From: JAFCBV01 sp965370715
GTDB taxonomy: Archaea; EX4484-52; B79-G9
Direction: 5' to 3'
Length of the DNA: 19,672 nucleotides
NCBI GenBank assembly: GCA_965370715.1
Contig: CBDUVQ010000010.1
Coordinates: 1 to 19,672, forward strand
Every line of letters begins with the position of its first letter. Positions within the stretch are counted from its first letter, which is position 1. Under the pieces are notes generated by a model that was given only the letters and a program-made list of their open reading frames with translations, was not told the DNA's origin and did not search any database. Positions 13,275-19,672 of this stretch are shown here, piece after piece. The position numbers were made by a program, and so were the translations under genes.

Positions 13275-14743
13275 TGTTTGAGACATACAGTTTTCTCATA
13301 GTCCCGGTATTTTTAGTTGCAGCCTTTTCAATTCCGATTGCAGGGCTCTACAGAAGAAGCCTGCCTGAGAAAATTGCGCTTTATGCCTCGCTCATCTCAG
13401 CCCTGCTTTTTGCGGCATCAATTCCCGCGTTATCGAGTGCAAAAACACTCAGCTACACCATCGGTGGCTGGAAACCACCTTATGGCATATCTGTAGCCCT
13501 TGACAACATGAGCGCTGTGTTTCTAGCAGCATCCCTTCTTGCACTTATTCTTTGCATTGTTTTCTCAAGAGAGCACCTGAAAACACACAGGTCAGAATAC
13601 TATTCTTTGCTCTGCCTGTTCGGTGTTGGAATGGCCGGAATACTCCACACAGCAGACCTGTTCAATATGTTCGTATTTTTTGAGATACTCTCTATATCGT
13701 CTTATGCGCTTGCATGTTATTCTAAAAATAAAGGGGCTTTTCGCGCAGCACTAAATTATCTTGTGCTTGGCTCATTTGGCACATCGCTTATGCTGCTTGG
13801 TATTGCGCTTTTGTATGGCATTACAGGGACGCTTAACATGGCGGATGTGGCAATAAAGATTGAAGGGCTCATGCATGCAAATTCTGCCGCAATTCTGACA
13901 GCATATGCACTCATTGCAACAGGCATCCTGCTAAAAGCAGCAGTTGTTCCCCTGCATGCATGGAAGCCGGCAGTCATCAGAAACTCCATGCCTGAAGTGG
14001 GTGCACTCTTTGCAACTGCATCTACAGCAACAGCACTTTATGCGTTCTTCAGGATTTCATACATTGTATTCGGGCTTTCAGAGGCTGCGTTTCTCAGGAA
14101 CTTTCTGCTTGTGGCAGGCATGGCAACAATGATTGTCGGGGCACTCATGGCTGTATCACAAAAGAACCTGCTCGGGCTTCTTGCGTATTCTACAATCTCC
14201 CAAACAGGCTATGTTCTTGTGGCATTCGGTCTAAACAACTATACTGCCGGAATGTTTCATGTCTTCAATATGATTGTAATAGAGCTTGCACTTTTTTTCA
14301 CAGCAGGCATTCTTATCCGAAGCGCAGGAACTTCAGACATCGCATCACTTGGCTCTAAAAAAATAACACACCCGCTCCTGTATTGGGTAATGCTTCTTGC
14401 ATTCCTGTCAAATGCAGGTGTGCCTCTTTTGAACGGGTTTGCAAGCAAGTGGATGATATATGTTTCAGGCGCAAATCAGGCACCTCTTGTTGCCCTTGTG
14501 GCTGTGCTTGTCTCAGCAATAACATTCGCATATTCGCAGAAAGCATTTGCCATGATTTTCTCTGGCAGAAAAGACGCCCTGAACATCAAACTATCGCAAA
14601 CCTCTCAGGCATGCTTTTTTATGCTTGCAGGCATCATGATTTTTTTCGGGGTATTTTATGTCGGAGGAATATACATTTTTGAGGAAGCTGCAAAATCCAT
14701 GCTTGATCAGGCAGGGTTCATCGCAGCAGTATTGGGTGGGTGA
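13271..14743 (+). CDS. mbhH: Mbh subunit H (MrpD/NuoN-like proton-pumping subunit)
   Basis: A 490-residue polytopic antiporter-like subunit, the normal length for MbhH/MrpD. The ion-path residues can be seen: Glu138 in D-L-F-N-M-F-V-F-F-E, Lys222 followed by V-P-L-H229-A-W. Later N-L-L-G-L-L-A-Y-S-T-I-S-Q-T-G-Y is also typical. It is the only large antiporter-like subunit in the operon, as in Mbh; respiratory complex I and Mrp carry two or more. It overlaps both neighbours. Confidence 0.96.
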   Translation: MMFETYSFLIVPVFLVAAFSIPIAGLYRRSLPEKIALYASLISALLFAASIPALSSAKTLSYTIGGWKPPYGISVALDNMSAVFLAASLLALILCIVFSREHLKTHRSEYYSLLCLFGVGMAGILHTADLFNMFVFFEILSISSYALACYSKNKGAFRAALNYLVLGSFGTSLMLLGIALLYGITGTLNMADVAIKIEGLMHANSAAILTAYALIATGILLKAAVVPLHAWKPAVIRNSMPEVGALFATASTATALYAFFRISYIVFGLSEAAFLRNFLLVAGMATMIVGALMAVSQKNLLGLLAYSTISQTGYVLVAFGLNNYTAGMFHVFNMIVIELALFFTAGILIRSAGTSDIASLGSKKITHPLLYWVMLLAFLSNAGVPLLNGFASKWMIYVSGANQAPLVALVAVLVSAITFAYSQKAFAMIFSGRKDALNIKLSQTSQACFFMLAGIMIFFGVFYVGGIYIFEEAAKSMLDQAGFIAAVLGG

Positions 14744-15060
14744 ATGATGTGATTTATTTCGGGCTTTTTGATGCAGGATTGATTTTTGTTGTTTTCACAG
14801 CCACCATACTCGTACTTTATGCTGCAGGAAAAAAGCAGGGCAGGGCAGCTCGCGCACCCGCCATAAAAGAGCCTTATGCCTGCGGGGAATCGTACCAAAA
14901 ATGGGGTGTACACGAGGAGCACCTTTATGAAAGATTATACAAAACATTGAAAATCAAAAAATTAGATTTATTGCACAACAATGACCTTGACGAATATCTC
15001 GCGTGGATGTTTATGGCAGCGGTTGTTGCCATAATCCTGCTTTCATTAGGAGTGAGCTAA
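14740..15060 (+). CDS. mbhI: Mbh subunit I
   Basis: A 106-residue protein with an N-terminal helix, a middle cytoplasmic loop carrying E-P-Y-A-C-G-E, and a C-terminal helix. This fits MbhI, which links the antiporter module to the hydrogenase module and has a NuoA-like P-x-x-C-G loop. The start is GTG at 14740 overlapping the mbhH stop (GTGA); a second in-frame GTG at 14749, better spaced from a GGGTGGG purine run, is a fair alternative. It ends directly before mbhJ. Confidence 0.85.
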   Translation: MNDVIYFGLFDAGLIFVVFTATILVLYAAGKKQGRAARAPAIKEPYACGESYQKWGVHEEHLYERLYKTLKIKKLDLLHNNDLDEYLAWMFMAAVVAIILLSLGVS

Positions 15061-15510
15061 ATGGCCATATTGAAAAAGATTGTTAATTTTGCACGGCTAA
15101 AGTCGCCTTATTTGCTGCACTTTGACTGCACAGGATGCAATGGCTGCACAATTGAGACACTTGCATGCATTACGCCGCGCTATGATGTTGAGCGCTTTGG
15201 TATTGTAGAAAAAGGAAACCCCCGGCACTCTGACATTCTTGTTGTCAACGGCTCAGTCAACAAAAAGATGGAACCGCGCCTGAAAAGAATTTACGAAGGC
15301 ATGGCGCACCCAAAGGCCGTAGTCGCAGTCGGCGCGTGCGCAATAAGCAAGGGTATATTTTTCGATGCATATAACAATGGAAAGCCAATTGACAAGATAG
15401 TGCCTGTAGATATTTATGTTCCGGGATGCCCGCCAAAACCGGAAGCAATAATTGACGGGATCGTGAAGGCGCTCGGATTATGGAAAGAAAGGCTTGAGGG
15501 ATTAAAATGA
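15061..15510 (+). CDS. mbhJ: Mbh subunit J, hydrogenase small subunit (NuoB-like)
   Basis: A 149-residue iron-sulfur protein, the group 4 [NiFe] hydrogenase small subunit. It has the proximal [4Fe-4S] ligands C26-N-G-C29, C93 in G-A-C-A-I-S and C123 in P-G-C-P-P-K-P. It passes electrons to the NiFe site in MbhL. An additional C23 makes the motif C-T-G-C-N-G-C. A Shine-Dalgarno (GGAGTG) precedes the ATG. The stop overlaps pyrH by 4 bases (ATGA), so the insertion is tightly joined. Confidence 0.96.
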   Translation: MAILKKIVNFARLKSPYLLHFDCTGCNGCTIETLACITPRYDVERFGIVEKGNPRHSDILVVNGSVNKKMEPRLKRIYEGMAHPKAVVAVGACAISKGIFFDAYNNGKPIDKIVPVDIYVPGCPPKPEAIIDGIVKALGLWKERLEGLK

Positions 15511-16184
15511 AACTTGTAATATCACTTGGCGGCTCGCTTTTGACACAGGACTTTTCAGCCAGCGGATTAAAAAAATATGCTGAAGTCCTGAAAAAAATTG
15601 CAGCCAAAACAGAAAAGCTGGTTGTCATTGTCGGCGGCGGAAAAGTGTGCCGCGAATACCAGAAGATTGCGCGCGAACTCAAAGCATCGCAGGACATGCA
15701 GGATTATATTGGCATAAAGTCAACGCATTTCAATGCATCCCTTGTCGCATCGCTTCTTGATGATTGTGTTGAAGTTCCGAACAATGAAAAAGAACTTGTT
15801 TTAGCCCTTCGAAAAAGGAATGTTGTTGTCGGCGGTGGGCTCAAGGTCGGACAATCAACAGACGCTGTTGCCGCTTTTGCAGCCAAGACCATAAAGGCAG
15901 ACCTGCTTGTAAATGCCAGCAACATTGATGGTGTATATGAGGCAGACCCGCGAAAGAAAAAGGGCGCAAAGAAAATTCAGAGAACGACGTATGCGCAATT
16001 GAAAACCATTCTTTCAAAAAATGCCCAGCTCCCGGGACAGTACGGGCTTTTTGACCTTCGCGCTGTTGAAACCATAACAAAATCAAAAATAAAAACCGTA
16101 TTTGTTGACGGGACAAATGCTGAAGAAATTTACCGCGCAGTGTTCGGAAAACATAACGGAACAATTGTTGAAGAAGTGAAATAA
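15507..16184 (+). CDS. pyrH: UMP kinase inside the hydrogenase operon
   Basis: A 225-residue enzyme of the amino-acid kinase fold, exactly the archaeal UMP kinase length. Motifs: G8-G-S, G43-G-G-K-V-C-R-E-Y, D-Y-I-G-I-K-S-T-H-F-N-A, S117-T-D-A, N129-I-D-G-V-Y-E-A-D-P-R and a C-terminal V-D-G-T-N. It phosphorylates UMP to UDP. Isopentenyl phosphate kinase, a relative, is unlikely because its G-G-S-F-G-H motif is absent. Unusual is its place between mbhJ and mbhK, with a 4-base overlap at the start and a one-base TAATG junction at its end, so it is co-transcribed and translationally coupled with hydrogenase subunits. No obvious functional tie to hydrogen metabolism. Confidence 0.9.
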   Translation: MKLVISLGGSLLTQDFSASGLKKYAEVLKKIAAKTEKLVVIVGGGKVCREYQKIARELKASQDMQDYIGIKSTHFNASLVASLLDDCVEVPNNEKELVLALRKRNVVVGGGLKVGQSTDAVAAFAAKTIKADLLVNASNIDGVYEADPRKKKGAKKIQRTTYAQLKTILSKNAQLPGQYGLFDLRAVETITKSKIKTVFVDGTNAEEIYRAVFGKHNGTIVEEVK

Positions 16185-16570
16185 TGGACGCATCAAAACT
16201 CGGCAAGCTTTCAAAACAAGGAAAGGATTTTCGAATATATAGCACACCGCTAAAATCTTTTGAGCGCGCCCTGCTTGAGCTTTCACACAACGGCATTGAA
16301 AGGATTTCAACAATATCCGGAGTGGATACCGGAAAGCAAATAGATGTCCTGTATCACTTTGTCAAGGAAAATGAAAGCATATCACTAAAGATTATTCTCC
16401 CGCGCAAAGATGCAAAAATAAAAACAATAAAGAAAAGCTTTCCGGGGGCTGTGCTTTATGAGCGCGAACTTTCGGAAATGCTTGGCGTACAGGTTATAGG
16501 AAATGAGAGCCCTAAAAACATTCTTCTTGATAAAAAAAGCCCTAAAAACCCATTGAGGAAATCACCATGA
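16184..16570 (+). CDS. mbhK: Mbh subunit K (NuoC-like)
   Basis: A 128-residue soluble subunit related to the 30-kDa (NuoC) family. The key segment Y-E-R-E-L-S-E-M-L-G-V-Q-V-I-G-N sits at about residues 88-103 and normally packs against MbhL. The N-terminal part has a ferredoxin-like alternation of strands and helices. It is on the short side for the family, and ends with a lysine/proline-rich tail. It begins at the pyrH stop (TAATG) and overlaps mbhL by 4 bases. Confidence 0.88.
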   Translation: MDASKLGKLSKQGKDFRIYSTPLKSFERALLELSHNGIERISTISGVDTGKQIDVLYHFVKENESISLKIILPRKDAKIKTIKKSFPGAVLYERELSEMLGVQVIGNESPKNILLDKKSPKNPLRKSP

Positions 16571-17721
16571 GTACAAGAATCCCTGTAGGCCCGCAGCACC
16601 CTTCGCTCATAGAGCCCGAACATCTTGATGTCAAAGTTGACGGGGAGACAATAACAGGTGTTGATGTTCACCTCGGCTACATCCATAGAGGCATTGAAGG
16701 CCTGATGCAGAAAAAGACATACCAGCAGAATTTGTATCTTGCTGAGAGAATCTGCGGGATATGTTCCGGGATACACACTCTGACATATTCCGAAAGTGTT
16801 GAGTCCCTGCTTGGGCTTGAGGTTCCTGAACGGGCAAAATACATAAGAACCATTATTGTCGAGTTTGAGCGCCTGCATTCGCATTATCTTTGGCTCGGTG
16901 TTGTGGCTTATGAAATAGGTCTCGATACTGCATTCCAGATATCCTGGCGCGACCGGGAAATTGTTCTTGAGCTTCTTGAGAAAATAACAGGCAACAGGAT
17001 AAACTATGCAATGAACACACTTGGCGGGGTTCGCCGCGACATAACAAAAGAGATGCAAAAAGAAACATTACAAGGAATTGACGCACTTTGGGAAAAGACA
17101 AAATATTACAAAGACGTTTTCCTGAAAGACAGTATAGTTCTCGCAAGAACCAAAAACGTGGGTGTGCTTAACAAGCGCGATGCTGAAAAATACTCTATTG
17201 CAGGCCCTCTTGCGCGCGCAAGCAGCCTGGACTTCGATGTTCGAACAACCAATTATGCTGCTTATGCAGATGTAAAATGGAAACCCATTGTGCGCCACGG
17301 ATGCGACATAAATTCCAGGCTTGATGTAAGAATTGAAGAAGTTTTTGAATCCCTCAGCATAATTCGCCAGTGCATTGAAAAAATGCCTGAAGGATCACTG
17401 AAAAATGTGGCTGCGCCCGCAGTTCCAACAGGTGAAACAATAATGCGCACTGAAGCGCCTCGCGGGGAGCTGTTTTATTATATCCGCTCAAACGGAACTA
17501 CGATGCCTGAACGCGTCAAGATACGCCCGCCTACATATGCGAACCTTCTTGCACTAAAGCCAATGCTTATCGGCTCTGAGCTTGCAGACCTGCCGGTTAT
17601 TGTCGCATCAATTGACCCCTGCTTTTCGTGCGCAGAGCGCGTTGGCGTGATAAAAGAAGGCACAGGCAAAAAAGAAATTTTTGACGGGCAGCGATTGAGG
17701 AGAATGAAAGATGCTCCCTGA
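16567..17721 (+). CDS. mbhL: Mbh subunit L, [NiFe] hydrogenase large subunit
   Basis: A 384-residue catalytic subunit of the NuoD/group 4 [NiFe] hydrogenase family. The N-terminal metal motif R-I-C63-G-I-C66 and the C-terminal D-P-C352-F-S-C355-A-E-R358 give all four Ni/Fe cysteines, so it should hold a real NiFe centre. Sulfur-reducing MbsL proteins and NuoD lack part of this set. The 26 residues after R358 are the kind of C-terminal extension removed by a maturation protease once nickel is loaded, and a HycI-like protease lies downstream (19257-19672). It overlaps mbhK by 4 bases and mbhM by 11. It reduces protons with electrons from MbhJ. Confidence 0.97.
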   Translation: MSTRIPVGPQHPSLIEPEHLDVKVDGETITGVDVHLGYIHRGIEGLMQKKTYQQNLYLAERICGICSGIHTLTYSESVESLLGLEVPERAKYIRTIIVEFERLHSHYLWLGVVAYEIGLDTAFQISWRDREIVLELLEKITGNRINYAMNTLGGVRRDITKEMQKETLQGIDALWEKTKYYKDVFLKDSIVLARTKNVGVLNKRDAEKYSIAGPLARASSLDFDVRTTNYAAYADVKWKPIVRHGCDINSRLDVRIEEVFESLSIIRQCIEKMPEGSLKNVAAPAVPTGETIMRTEAPRGELFYYIRSNGTTMPERVKIRPPTYANLLALKPMLIGSELADLPVIVASIDPCFSCAERVGVIKEGTGKKEIFDGQRLRRMKDAP

Positions 17722-18601
17722 AATCATAATATACCCGGGCGTGATTTTCACTGTTTTTCTTGGGCTTTTGTATTCAGGAATATTCCGGAAGATTTGCGCG
17801 AGAATGCAAAACAGGGTTGGTCCTCCGATATGGCAGGCATTTTATGATGCCATAAAGCTCTTTGGAAAAGAAAACATTTCCACGGAAGGCGCAGGGTATG
17901 GCTTTTATATTTGGCCTATAGTGGCTTTTGCATCTGCAATCATGGCTGCACTCTTAATACCTGTCGCAGGTGTGGCTGCGCTAAACGCAGGAGATATCCT
18001 GATAGTAATATATTTTCTTGTCCTGAGCTCTGCAGCCCTTTACATGGCAGGCTTCTCGTCTGAAAACCCGTATGCAAGCATTGGTGCATCAAGAGGGTTC
18101 ATGCAGATGATTGCGTATGAGGCGCCATTCATACTTGCAATTCTTTTTCCGGTATTCTTTTACCAGAACATGTCGCTCTCCTTTTTTAACCAGCTGCAGC
18201 TTTCAAACGGGCTTCTTGCACTGCAATTTCCTCTTGCAGCTTTTGCATTCTTTGTTGCTGTGCTTGGCAAGGTTGAGCTTGCCCCTTTTCACATACCTGC
18301 GGCGCATCAGGAGCTTATGGGTGGCTATTATGTTGAGTTCTCGGGGTTTCGCCTCGCAATGGTTGAATTGACACATGCAGTAAAAACCGTTGCCCTGCTT
18401 GCACTAGGGGTCGCGCTCTTTTTCGGCGGCTCTGCAAGTATACTGGGTTTTATCGCAAAGACACTTGTACTATTATTTTTGCTTGCTGTGTTTCGCGCAA
18501 CTCTTGCACGCTTCAGAATTGAGCAGGCAATTTGGTTTTACTGGGCTCTTGCAGGGGTTTTAATCATAAATTTTGTATTACAGCAAGGAGTGTTCTTATG
18601 A
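17711..18601 (+). CDS. mbhM: Mbh subunit M (NuoH-like membrane anchor)
   Basis: A 296-residue membrane protein with about eight helices, of the NuoH/complex I ND1 family. Hallmarks: R-M-Q-N-R-V-G-P-P, D-A-I-K-L-F-G-K-E, a Y-E-A-P-F loop, and the E-L-A-P-F-H-I-P-A-A-H-Q-E-L-M-G-G-Y segment followed by E-F-S-G. It anchors the hydrogenase arm to the membrane and links it with the ion-translocating subunits. It starts inside mbhL (11-base overlap) and overlaps mbhN by 4 bases. Confidence 0.96.
   Translation: MLPEIIIYPGVIFTVFLGLLYSGIFRKICARMQNRVGPPIWQAFYDAIKLFGKENISTEGAGYGFYIWPIVAFASAIMAALLIPVAGVAALNAGDILIVIYFLVLSSAALYMAGFSSENPYASIGASRGFMQMIAYEAPFILAILFPVFFYQNMSLSFFNQLQLSNGLLALQFPLAAFAFFVAVLGKVELAPFHIPAAHQELMGGYYVEFSGFRLAMVELTHAVKTVALLALGVALFFGGSASILGFIAKTLVLLFLLAVFRATLARFRIEQAIWFYWALAGVLIINFVLQQGVFL
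18585..18590 (+). promoter_or_regulatory. Shine-Dalgarno deciding the mbhN start
   Basis: AAGGAG lies 7 bases before the ATG at 18598, inside the end of mbhM. It supports that ATG over the longer upstream reading of the same frame beginning at 18532. Confidence 0.6.
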
Positions 18602-18933
18602 GGCTACTACCCGAAATAATAAAAAACCTGCTGAAAAAACCAGTTACAGGAAAATACCCTCTTGTAAAGCCAAAGGTACCGAAAAAGCTTAGGGCGAAGC
18701 ACGTTTATGATAAGAAAAAGTGCATTTTTTGCGGGCTTTGCGCAAGAGAGTGCCCTTCGGGTGCTATAGAAGTTGACCGCAATAAGAGAACGTATTCAAT
18801 TGACCTTGGAAAATGCGTGTTCTGCGCCCAGTGCGAGGAAGCGTGCGCAAGGATAAACCGCCATGCAATTAAGATGGGAACCGAATACGAAATGGCAGGA
18901 CCGGATAAGAAAAAGTTTGTGATAAAATATTGA
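18598..18933 (+). CDS. mbhN: Mbh subunit N, 2x[4Fe-4S] ferredoxin-like (NuoI-like)
   Basis: A 111-residue polyferredoxin. Two clusters are evident: C42-I-F-C45-G-L-C48-A-R-E-C52-P and C73-V-F-C76-A-Q-C79-E-E-A-C83. The second lacks the usual proline after the last cysteine. By analogy with Mbh it receives electrons from reduced ferredoxin and passes them to the MbhJ cluster. The ATG at 18598 overlaps the mbhM stop by 4 bases and is supported by AAGGAG at 18585-18590. It closes the A-to-N series. Confidence 0.95.
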   Translation: MRLLPEIIKNLLKKPVTGKYPLVKPKVPKKLRAKHVYDKKKCIFCGLCARECPSGAIEVDRNKRTYSIDLGKCVFCAQCEEACARINRHAIKMGTEYEMAGPDKKKFVIKY

Positions 18934-18943
18934 GATGAATTAA

Positions 18944-19270
18944 ATGGCTGATGAAAACTCTGCTGCCCTTGCAATGCGCGCAGCGCACCTGATAAAAGAG
19001 GAGAATTTTTCTCTCGAAGCGTGGGACAGCATAATAGAAAACACTGAAAACGAAGCACTCATGAAACTGCTTGCAGCCATAAGAAACGCGCTCTCATACA
19101 GCAAAGAAACCAGAGTCATACGCGGAATCGTAAAAGCAGGTTATCTGAACTCCCTTTCAAAGTGGGAAACTGCGCGCACGAAAGTTTCCCCGGAAACTGC
19201 AAAAGCAGGGGACAATGTTGCCAAAGAAGCTGATGCATACATAAAAAAGGAAAAAATCAGGATTGAATAA
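18944..19270 (+). CDS. orphan small helical protein after mbhN
   Basis: A 108-residue protein I do not recognise. It looks mostly alpha-helical and soluble, with neither cysteine nor signal peptide. A helical first half (to about residue 55) with paired E/N and L repeats is followed by a basic second half. It starts 10 bases after the mbhN stop, with a GATGA purine stretch before the ATG, so it is probably in the same transcript. Its end overlaps the oppositely transcribed maturation protease by 14 bases. A role in hydrogenase assembly is only suggested by position. Confidence 0.7.
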   Translation: MADENSAALAMRAAHLIKEENFSLEAWDSIIENTENEALMKLLAAIRNALSYSKETRVIRGIVKAGYLNSLSKWETARTKVSPETAKAGDNVAKEADAYIKKEKIRIE

Positions 19271-19672
19271 ATTCCATTGCCATTTTTTTTGCTTCTTTTA
19301 CTGCGATTTTTGTTTCAGGGCTTATTTCGCTTCCAAATTCAATTGTTTCTGGCTGAAATCCAATTATCATAACTTCTGCACAACTGTCTTTGAATGCTTC
19401 AACAAACATTGAAAGAGGTGCGTTGTGAGTTGAATAAGAAGTATCATGGATTTTTTTCAAATCTATCCTGCAAATGGTGCCGGGCTTTTGTTTCATATCA
19501 AAAGCATCAAAAATAATGATGCGCTCAGGAGAAAAATGCATTATTTTTCCAACAAAATTCTCAGGCGCGCTGCCGCAGTCAAGAAGAAGCAACTCTTTGT
19601 TTTGGCTTCTAAGAGCATCAATAACAAGAGGGCCAAATGCATCGTCCCCCCGCAGCCTGTTGCCTATTCCAC
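19257..19672 (-). CDS. hycI: HycI-type hydrogenase maturation protease (5' part cut by window end)
   Basis: The frame runs off the window end at 19672 and so lacks its start; a TTG at 19592 is internal, not a start. Reading from the window end, residues G-I-G-N-R-L-R-G-D-D-A-F-G-P match the N-terminal glycine-rich motif of [NiFe] hydrogenase maturation endopeptidases. Further landmarks are L-L-D-C-G-S-A-P-E-N, the I-I-I-F-D-A-F-D-M strand (second Asp) and a later H in S-T-H-N-A-P-L-S. The Asp of G-D-D, the D-A-F-D Asp and this His correspond to the nickel-binding trio of the family. The enzyme removes the C-terminal tail of the large subunit after nickel insertion; MbhL is the obvious client. 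It overlaps the orphan gene tail to tail by 14 bases. Confidence 0.92.
   Translation of the reverse strand, partial: GIGNRLRGDDAFGPLVIDALRSQNKELLLLDCGSAPENFVGKIMHFSPERIIIFDAFDMKQKPGTICRIDLKKIHDTSYSTHNAPLSMFVEAFKDSCAEVMIIGFQPETIEFGSEISPETKIAVKEAKKMAMEFIQS
19283..19290 (+). terminator. possible T-tract terminator of the mbh operon
   Basis: Eight T on the plus strand, followed by further T-rich stretches, lie 13 bases after the stop of the orphan gene. This is where an archaeal T-tract terminator of the long plus-strand operon would be expected. The same bases encode lysines of the opposing protease gene, so the run may be coincidental. Confidence 0.35.

Noticed and set aside
15507..16184. Isopentenyl phosphate kinase
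   Set aside because: The kinase lacks the IPK G-G-S-F-G-H motif and instead has the UMP kinase pattern and length.
16567..17721. Possible sulfane sulfur reductase (Mbs) or respiratory complex I in place of a hydrogenase
   Set aside because: MbhL keeps both C-x2-C pairs needed for NiFe, there is only one large antiporter-like subunit, and a HycI-like protease is adjacent.
18532..18597. Upstream extension of mbhN
   Set aside because: It overlaps mbhM in another frame, while AAGGAG and a 4-base overlap support 18598.
1..19672. Insertion sequences, integrases, CRISPR repeats or defence genes
   Set aside because: No transposase, recombinase, spaced direct repeats or target-site duplications were seen; all genes fit housekeeping, surface or energy functions.

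Overview
The window is archaeal. The evidence is an archaeal-type ribosomal protein S2 beside an enolase gene (a common archaeal neighbourhood), a run of class III (archaeal type IV pilin-like) signal peptides, TATA-type promoter boxes about 25 bases upstream of several start codons (apparently leaderless genes), and a complete Mbh-type membrane-bound hydrogenase operon. Sequence alone does not place the lineage. The compact layout, the divergent enolase and the very small basic protein suit an uncultured euryarchaeal or DPANN-like genome, but that is a guess.

Layout. (1) 1-2200: two coiled-coil proteins transcribed toward each other, with a tiny, very basic, possibly ribosome-associated gene (1337-1429, minus) between them. 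The first coiled-coil frame carries an in-frame TAA at bases 22-24 and has no start codon between there and 322. The second has an N-terminal winged helix. (2) 2300-6633: an operon of five secreted pilin-like proteins, two of them large and rich in N-glycosylation sequons. No assembly ATPase, membrane platform or prepilin peptidase is in the window. (3) 6645-10196, minus strand: enolase, ribosomal protein S2, a fused PAP2 phosphatase/polyprenol kinase and a CBS-pair protein. A gene-free gap of 197 bases separates enolase from S2. (4) 10256-10906: a stand-alone ThiI PP-loop protein, divergent from enolase. (5) 10972-18933: a full set of Mbh subunits in the order A to N, with a UMP kinase gene (pyrH) spliced between mbhJ and mbhK through overlapping start and stop codons. 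It is followed by an orphan 108-residue protein (18944-19270). (6) 19257-19672, minus: a HycI-type hydrogenase maturation protease, cut by the window end and overlapping the orphan gene tail to tail.

How the genes work together. The Mbh operon encodes a proton-reducing [NiFe] hydrogenase fused to an Mrp-type Na+/H+ antiporter. Reduced ferredoxin gives electrons through MbhN and MbhJ to the NiFe site in MbhL, and MbhA-H plus MbhM build an ion gradient. All four NiFe cysteines are present in MbhL, and the neighbouring protease fits the 26-residue tail beyond its last metal-ligand motif. The pilin-like proteins probably form or decorate a surface filament and are likely glycosylated. The PAP2/kinase fusion could supply the polyprenyl-phosphate carrier that such glycosylation needs. 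No tRNA, rRNA, insertion sequence or CRISPR array was seen.
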